Source: JANWHZ01 sp035545555 | GTDB taxonomy: Bacteria; Patescibacteriota; Saccharimonadia; Saccharimonadales; UBA4665 | Reading direction: 5' to 3' | NCBI GenBank assembly: GCA_035545555.1 | Contig: DASZYD010000013.1 | Location: 21,212-85,211 of the forward strand | DNA length: 64,000 nt | Shown: in pieces, positions 59,125 to 64,000 of the stretch | Numbering within the stretch: the stretch's first letter is position 1 | How the letters are laid out: every line of letters begins with the position of its first letter | Notes under the pieces: generated by a model | The model's input: the letters and a program-made list of their open reading frames with translations, nothing else | The model's database searches: none | Told to the model about the DNA's origin: nothing | Program-made: the position numbers and the translations under genes

Positions 59125-60402
59125 CTACCAGTAGTGATGGGACACCCAAAACGTGTACGCTCCGTACCAACCGCCATAGCGCTGCGCATAGGATGTGCAC
59201 CACTTGAGCTGGGTAATGGGGTTGGTAGCCCAGTCGTCGCCGGCACTGGCCATCTTGTAGCCGGGCGTTGCCTGGCAGAGGCCATAGCCCACCCCGGCTG
59301 AGCCGGGGGTGCCGTGATAGGCCGGGCAACCGCCGTACTCACCCTGCCACTTGGTCGGGCACCAGCCGGATTCGCGGCTGATGATGTAGTCGGCATACTG
59401 GTAGTCGTCCGGCGAGATGCCGGCGCGCGCCATGTCTCCCTTGATGCCGGAGAGGTTGGTGCCGCGTGCCACGATCTGGGTGACTGCCTGCACCGTGACC
59501 ACCGTCTGCACCAGGTCTTTGCTCACCACCTGGCCGTGCTGCACCGTAATGCGATAGGTCAGCACCTGCTGCCCCGCGCTGCCCTGCTGCCGGGTGGCGA
59601 ACGTGCCGTATGCCAGCGAGTCGTCGTTGACGTACTGCACGGGAACGGGAATATCTTGCGTCTCGCTCTGCAAGCCGGTACCGTCACGCAACACGGCCAC
59701 GGTGATACCGGGCGTGATGGGCGTGTCTACCCCTGGCGTGACATGCACAGACTGGCCCGGCGTGATGTGTTTCTCGGCCAAGAAGGCACCGACGGTCGTC
59801 GCCAGCGTGCGCGTCGGCGCGGCGATGCCGTTGATGGTAAGCGTCACCGGTGTTGATTGGTTAACCGTAATGACCGAGCCAAGGGCGCCCTGCTTGAGAA
59901 AGTTCGAGACTGGCGCCGTTGTCAGTTTATCTTCCGGATAGACCGTCACCCCGGCTTGCCTGGCGATGCTGCGCGGCGTGGTGGCCGCGCTCAGGCCTGT
60001 CGTTACGGTATCACCCTCGACAATCTTCACCGGCGCGGCGCGGTAAATGTTAATACGGAAGTCGTCCTGGTTGATGGGCGTATCAATGCTCGGCTCTACG
60101 ACGTCGCCCCGGTTGACGCTGATGTGCAGCTTGCTCAACAGCGCACCGACGGTTGGCTCGTGGCTGGGAACGATTTGCGTCTGATGGTCATGCGAGATAA
60201 TCACCAGATCGGTCTCGGCCGGTTTGAACGTGCCGCCGTGCCCCAGAACCCACCACACGGTGCCGCCGGTGAGTGTTAATAGAACGGCAAAAGCCGTAAT
60301 CGGCACCGCAAACGGATGCCGGCTCAGCACTTTTAACCGGCGCACCCGGCGCCGGTGCGCGATAACAAATGTACGGTTCAGACGACGGAGCTTTTGCTGC
60401 AT
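59125..60402 (-). CDS. DUF348-G5-lysozyme-like secreted cell-wall protein (Rpf-like)
   Basis: The ~425-residue protein has a basic start, a transmembrane helix (FAVPITAFAVLLTLTGGTVWWVLG, about residues 33-56), ubiquitin-like DUF348 repeats (THEPTVGALLSKLHISVNRGDVVEPS-like; TTPRSIARQAGVTVYPEDKLTTAP; TTVGAFLAEKHITPG), a G5 domain (IPVPVQYVNDDSLAYGTFATRQQGSAGQQVLTYRI) and a C-terminal lysozyme-like domain with the catalytic Glu in YIISRESGWCP. This architecture matches resuscitation-promoting factors and YabE-type proteins. The ATG at 60400-60402 is used; an in-frame TTG lies five codons upstream. Confidence 0.88.
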   Translation of the reverse strand: MQQKLRRLNRTFVIAHRRRVRRLKVLSRHPFAVPITAFAVLLTLTGGTVWWVLGHGGTFKPAETDLVIISHDHQTQIVPSHEPTVGALLSKLHISVNRGDVVEPSIDTPINQDDFRINIYRAAPVKIVEGDTVTTGLSAATTPRSIARQAGVTVYPEDKLTTAPVSNFLKQGALGSVITVNQSTPVTLTINGIAAPTRTLATTVGAFLAEKHITPGQSVHVTPGVDTPITPGITVAVLRDGTGLQSETQDIPVPVQYVNDDSLAYGTFATRQQGSAGQQVLTYRITVQHGQVVSKDLVQTVVTVQAVTQIVARGTNLSGIKGDMARAGISPDDYQYADYIISRESGWCPTKWQGEYGGCPAYHGTPGSAGVGYGLCQATPGYKMASAGDDWATNPITQLKWCTSYAQRYGGWYGAYTFWVSHHYW

Positions 60403-60537
60403 ACCAAAAGAGTCCAAGCGGCGCTCAGTTGGTGAGGCGCGCGCCCGCTCTCGCTCTAGTACCTTATTGTAGCAGCTCTATCATACGGAATGAGTGCAAC
60501 CCGGTTTGGGTGCCATGCTCAATCTTCTATACTATAC

Positions 60538-61161
60538 CTACTTCTGGGGTATGTACTCTAGGCCCACTGGCAACGGATTGTTGTCGAAATCAACGAGACT
60601 GCCATCGGCGGCAGTATAGAGGTCGGACTGCTCCTGGGCAAGAGAGACAGTGAGCGTCTTGCCCTGCTCTGCTGCTGTAGCTGCATTGTTGGGGAGCCAT
60701 TCGCAGGCCGGTAGGTCTGTGACCGGATCGCCAGGATTCCGAGGGTTTACGGCGTACACTTCCAGGTCGCCCTCCTCATCTTCTGTAATATATCCGTTCA
60801 CCTCAACTTGCTGCCCATCGACGTTTACTGTGGTCATCAGCGGGTCCTCAATGTAGAAATCGGCACCCTTGTTTGTCTGGCAGACAAGCGTTCCGATCTT
60901 CACCTGGACATTTTGGCCGTCAAGGATATTGTTTCGAAGCCCAGCGGCCGCGTCCAACAGTTGCTGACCGCTCAGCGTAATTTCATGAGCGGCAGTCGCA
61001 CGAGCACCATTACTATGATGAGTAGGGGGGGTGTCGCAGGCAGCCGCGAAAGCCAGCAAGCCTAATAGCCCAAGCCGAGCTACCGGAGTGGCAGCAGCAC
61101 GTTCGATTTTTTGGGCAAAACCTTCGAATGAAAACCCTTTGCGCGCGGTGTTTTTTGCCAT
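60538..61161 (-). CDS. Lipoprotein-like secreted protein of unknown function
   Basis: The 207-residue protein has a basic N-terminus and a hydrophobic segment ending LLAFAAACDTPP (about residues 30-45), compatible with a lipobox cysteine. The mature part looks like an OB-fold or similar small barrel (LDGQNVQVKIGTLVCQTNKGADFYIEDPLMTTVNVDGQQVEVNGYITEDEEGDLEVYAV), reminiscent of nucleic-acid or metal-binding periplasmic barrels. No certain family. It has a strong upstream promoter. Confidence 0.72.
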   Translation of the reverse strand: MAKNTARKGFSFEGFAQKIERAAATPVARLGLLGLLAFAAACDTPPTHHSNGARATAAHEITLSGQQLLDAAAGLRNNILDGQNVQVKIGTLVCQTNKGADFYIEDPLMTTVNVDGQQVEVNGYITEDEEGDLEVYAVNPRNPGDPVTDLPACEWLPNNAATAAEQGKTLTVSLAQEQSDLYTAADGSLVDFDNNPLPVGLEYIPQK

Positions 61162-61227
61162 AGACGTAGTGAGTAAGTCCTTTACTTCTTCTTATGCTTA
61201 TTCACACAAAAGCACTAACGGCTGATA

Positions 61228-61256
61228 ACTATAGCGCAAACTGCTACCCCTGTCAA
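61228..61256 (-). promoter_or_regulatory. Sigma70 promoter of the lipoprotein-like gene
   Basis: TTGACA (61251-61256), 17 nt, TATAGT (61228-61233) on the minus strand, giving a leader of about 60 nt. This is among the best sigma70 matches in the window. Confidence 0.8.
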
Positions 61257-61295
61257 CGTCTTCTACCTCTGTTACACAATGTTGTAATGGATATA

Positions 61296-63440
61296 TTACA
61301 GCTTTTCCAGCGGGGCGAAGCCGAGGTTGAGTTTTTTAGCGCCCTTGCCTTTGAAATAGACGGTGACCATGTCGCCGTCTTTTTCGACAATGGTACCGGT
61401 GCCGAACACGGCATGACGCACGGTGTCACCTTCGTTGACTTCGGGCACGTAACGCGGCTCGGTGCTGCTAACCGGCTGGCGCGGCGGCTGCCATGCCTCT
61501 TCGTAGCCGGCGCTGCCGGCGTTCGCCTGAAAGCCCTCGTCAACTTCACTTAAAAAGCGCGACGGCAGGTTGTGCTGCACGCCGCCGTAGAGCATGCGTG
61601 AGGTGGCGTAGGTCATGTACAGCTCCTGTTTGGCGCGGGTCATGCCGACATAACAGAGCCGGCGCTCTTCTTCCATTTCGTTTTGGTCATACAGCGCGCG
61701 GGTGTGCGGGAAGATAGATTCTTCCATGCCGATCATGAACACCACGGGGAACTCAAGGCCCTTGGCGGCATGCAGCGTCATGAGGATGACTGCATCACTG
61801 CCGAAATCGGCACTGTCCACATCGCTCACCAGCGCCACTTCTTCCAGGAAGCCTTCCAGGCCCATCGCCTGGTACTCTTGCGCTACGCTCAGCAGTTCAC
61901 GCACGTTCTCCTGCCGGGCTTCGCCTTGCGGCGTACCGTCGTCCAAAAAGTGCAGGTAATCGATCCGGCGCAGCAGCGAGTCGATCAGTGCTGCCGGCGT
62001 TGCCGTCTCGGCCACCACGCGTAGCGCGGCAATAGCGGCACCCAGGTCACTCAGCCCCTTACGTGCCTTGCCGGTCACTGCCAGGCAGTTGTGTGCTTGT
62101 GCGAGCGCCTCAGCGAGCGTTTGGCCGTTCGCCCGCTGCCAATCATAAAAGTTCTGCAGCGACTTTGCGCCCACACCGCGCGCCGGCACATTGACGATGC
62201 GCTCAAAGCTTACACGGTCTTCGGGCTGAAAGACGAGGCGCAGGTACGCCATGATGTCTTTGATCTCTTTGCGGTCATAAAAGCGCACGCCGCCGACAAT
62301 GCGGTACGGCATGCCCGCATACACGAACGCCTCTTCAACAGCGCGGCTCTGGGCGTTGGTGCGGTACAGCACGGCAAAATCGCGGTAATGGCGCAGGCCC
62401 GCGTCGATGGCCATGCGTATGCGGCGGATAATCAGCTCAGCTTCGGCCCGCTCGCTGGAGGCTTGTAGGATCTGCACCGGCAGGCCGTCACCGGCATCGG
62501 TCCACAGCTTTTTATCGGAGCGCTGCAGATTTTTCGTAATAATGGCATGTGCGGCATCCAGGATGTGGCGCGTGGAGCGATAGTTCTGCTCCAGCTTGAT
62601 GACGGTGCAATCTTTGTAGTCTTTCTCGAAGTTCAGAATGTTGCGGAAATCGGCCCCCCTCCATGAGTAAATTGACTGCCAGTCATCACCTACTACAGCA
62701 ATGTTGTGCTGGTTGTTGGTGAGCAGTTTGACCAGCCGGTACTGGGCGGCGTTGGTGTCCTGGTACTCGTCGATCATGATGTAGCGGAACTGGTGCTGCC
62801 ACTTGGCGCGCACCTCCGGCTGCGATTCCAGCAAATGCACAGTACGGTTGATGAGGTCGTCAAAATCGAGTGCCGAGGTCTCTTTCAGCGCTTTTTCGTA
62901 CAAGGGGTACACCTTGGCTGCCGCTTCCTGCGCCGGGCTATTGGCAACACCGGCATACTCCTGCGACGTGAGCATTTCGTTTTTGGCGCTGCTGATGAGC
63001 CCCTTCAGTACGCGCGGCGGAAAGCTCTTCTCGTCTATGTGGAGCTCTTTGCTGGCGTGCTTAATCGCCGCCTGGCAGTCGCTTTCGTCAAAGATGACGA
63101 AGCTGCGCGGGATGCCGATGTGCTCACCATCCATGCGCAGCAGCCGTACACAAATACCGTGGAACGTGCCCATATACGGCATGAAACCGCGGTCACCGGC
63201 GTTTTCACCCAGCAATGCCGCCACCCGCTCACGCATTTCCCGCGCGGCTTTGTTGGTAAATGTCACCGCCAGAATGTTGTAGGGCGATGCCTTGCCGGTG
63301 GCAATAAGATACGCAATGCGGTGCGTCAACGTCTTGGTCTTGCCCGAGCCGGCGCCGGCTTGGATAAGCAGCGGCCCTTCGGTCGTCTCCACGGCCCGGC
63401 GTTGCTCCGGGTTCAAACCCTCCAGCAGTTCATCAAACAT
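61296..63440 (-). CDS. pcrA: ATP-dependent DNA helicase PcrA/UvrD
   Basis: The superfamily I 3'-5' helicase of 714 residues shows all core motifs: Q motif LNPEQRRAV, I AGAGSGKTKTLTHR, Ia ILAVTFTNKAAREMRER, II IDEYQDTN, III VVGDDWQSIYSWRGAD, IV KLEQNYRST, V TLHAAKGLEFPVVFMIGMEE and VI EERRLCYVGMTRAK. The C-terminus has the Tudor-like RNA-polymerase-binding domain (GDTVRHAVFGTGTIVEKDGDMVTVYFKGKGAKKLNL). It acts in repair and clearing replication blocks, together with UvrA. TACAAT is 10 nt before the ATG. Confidence 0.96.
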   Translation of the reverse strand: MFDELLEGLNPEQRRAVETTEGPLLIQAGAGSGKTKTLTHRIAYLIATGKASPYNILAVTFTNKAAREMRERVAALLGENAGDRGFMPYMGTFHGICVRLLRMDGEHIGIPRSFVIFDESDCQAAIKHASKELHIDEKSFPPRVLKGLISSAKNEMLTSQEYAGVANSPAQEAAAKVYPLYEKALKETSALDFDDLINRTVHLLESQPEVRAKWQHQFRYIMIDEYQDTNAAQYRLVKLLTNNQHNIAVVGDDWQSIYSWRGADFRNILNFEKDYKDCTVIKLEQNYRSTRHILDAAHAIITKNLQRSDKKLWTDAGDGLPVQILQASSERAEAELIIRRIRMAIDAGLRHYRDFAVLYRTNAQSRAVEEAFVYAGMPYRIVGGVRFYDRKEIKDIMAYLRLVFQPEDRVSFERIVNVPARGVGAKSLQNFYDWQRANGQTLAEALAQAHNCLAVTGKARKGLSDLGAAIAALRVVAETATPAALIDSLLRRIDYLHFLDDGTPQGEARQENVRELLSVAQEYQAMGLEGFLEEVALVSDVDSADFGSDAVILMTLHAAKGLEFPVVFMIGMEESIFPHTRALYDQNEMEEERRLCYVGMTRAKQELYMTYATSRMLYGGVQHNLPSRFLSEVDEGFQANAGSAGYEEAWQPPRQPVSSTEPRYVPEVNEGDTVRHAVFGTGTIVEKDGDMVTVYFKGKGAKKLNLGFAPLEKL

Positions 63441-63488
63441 CGTTAGTTTTATTGTAACAGATCAGCCGGCCGTATAAGATGGTGCCGC

Positions 63489-64000
63489 TTACGCGCCGGG
63501 CTGCAGGGCCGTAACTGAGAAGCCTGGGCAAGCACTCTCACCAAAGACAGTCTGCAGCGGGGTGGTTACGCCGGGCAGATACAGCTTGAGGTTGCTGCTG
63601 GCGGCGGCCGTGCAGGTCACACTGCCGGGGTCAAACGCGCCCGGATCGGGCAAGCCGATCACCGCATGCGCCTTGCCGCCGTGCGCCGCCAGCGTAACTG
63701 TTGCCGGAGCATACAAGGAATTACTCGCCGCTGCCAGCGATATGCTGCCGGCATCTGTCATAAACGCCGCCGGATAGCCGGCCAGTTTGCAGGCATAGGC
63801 ACCGGCGTTTGTTATGACGGCGTGCCAATATATCGTGCCGGCAGTGCCGTCGGAACTGCCCTTGCTCAGCGTCAGGTGACCGCAAGCCGTCGCCATACTC
63901 ACTGTCGGGGCTGGTGTGTAGCTGTTGTTCGAGCCCTGAGTGTATGATCGGCTCCATACCAAATACCCTGCGGCACCAACCGCAATAATTACTAAGACTA
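63489..64000 (-). CDS. DUF4232-like secreted/anchored protein, 5' end outside the window
   Basis: The frame is open to the window edge. Upstream of the TTG at 63960-63962 the codons read VLVIIAVGAAGYLVW, a transmembrane helix, so the gene starts beyond 64000. The outer part has the DUF4232 pattern (IYWHAVITNAGAYACKLAGYPAAFMTDAGSISL) and two cysteines that likely pair. DUF4232 proteins are extracytoplasmic and common in Actinobacteria; function unknown. Confidence 0.75.
   Translation of the reverse strand, partial: VLVIIAVGAAGYLVWSRSYTQGSNNSYTPAPTVSMATACGHLTLSKGSSDGTAGTIYWHAVITNAGAYACKLAGYPAAFMTDAGSISLAAASNSLYAPATVTLAAHGGKAHAVIGLPDPGAFDPGSVTCTAAASSNLKLYLPGVTTPLQTVFGESACPGFSVTALQPGA

Noticed and set aside
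1..64000. Recoded TGA (Gracilibacteria/Absconditabacteria code)
   Set aside because: TGA is the functional stop of several clear genes, for example atpA and atpG, and family proteins end at the expected place.
1..64000. CRISPR array, prophage or insertion sequence with transposase
   Set aside because: No regularly spaced repeats, no cas genes, no integrase or transposase frames were seen; fibre-like proteins here have signal or anchor helices and no phage structural neighbours.

Overview
The window reads as a piece of a GC-rich Candidate Phyla Radiation (Patescibacteria) chromosome, most probably Saccharibacteria or a close relative. The assignment is inference. It rests on a compact gene layout, exodeoxyribonuclease I, an F-type ATPase cluster, an alanyl-tRNA synthetase without the C-Ala domain, many secreted beta-rich proteins of unknown function, and no biosynthetic operons. 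TGA is used as a stop (for example atpA), so this is the standard bacterial code and not the TGA=Gly code of Gracilibacteria/Absconditabacteria. Many genes have a -10 box only 6-8 nt before the start codon, which suggests leaderless mRNAs are common. Most genes lie on the minus strand, and no stretch above 300 bases lacks a feature.

Layout. 0-12.4 kb: an acidic tail-anchored protein, an ABC exporter, ribosomal protein L25, a DedA membrane protein, an HD hydrolase, UvrA, and a TPR/secreted-protein pair. 12.4-25.8 kb: ExoI, a kinase-like protein, ObgE, a LysM-CHAP hydrolase, MltG, RuvX, an FtsA-like/membrane-protein pair, short AlaRS with an alanine-rich leader peptide, and MnmA. 25.8-35 kb: a surface block with a PKD protein, a DUF916-like membrane-anchored protein, four related secreted beta-sandwich proteins and a repeat-fibre protein. 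35-41.2 kb: an F1/stalk ATPase operon whose first gene encodes a secreted domain fused to a c-subunit-like hairpin; canonical a and c genes are absent. 41.3-49.8 kb: cysteine desulfurase, TatD, MetG with a methionine-rich leader peptide, a fibre-like protein, a second c-like fusion, Nudix and HIT-like proteins. 49.8-64 kb: a structured-RNA candidate, tRNA-Val(CAC), a PRTase-like protein, trehalase-like enzyme, TypA, small proteins, tmRNA, a MarR/MFS pair, RsmA, a DUF348-G5-lysozyme-like protein, a lipoprotein-like protein, a PcrA/UvrD helicase and a partial DUF4232 protein.

Working together: MetG, AlaRS, MnmA with its sulfur donor IscS, RsmA, TypA, ObgE, L25, tRNA-Val and tmRNA serve translation. 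UvrA, PcrA, ExoI, RuvX and TatD serve DNA repair and turnover. MltG, LysM-CHAP and the DUF348-G5 protein remodel peptidoglycan, and the large secreted set builds a cell surface suited to an episymbiont. The most notable items are the two cognate-residue leader peptides before alaS and metG, the c-like fusion heading an ATPase operon that lacks a and c, and a 134-bp palindrome-rich insertion between atpA and atpG flanked by a 20-bp duplication.
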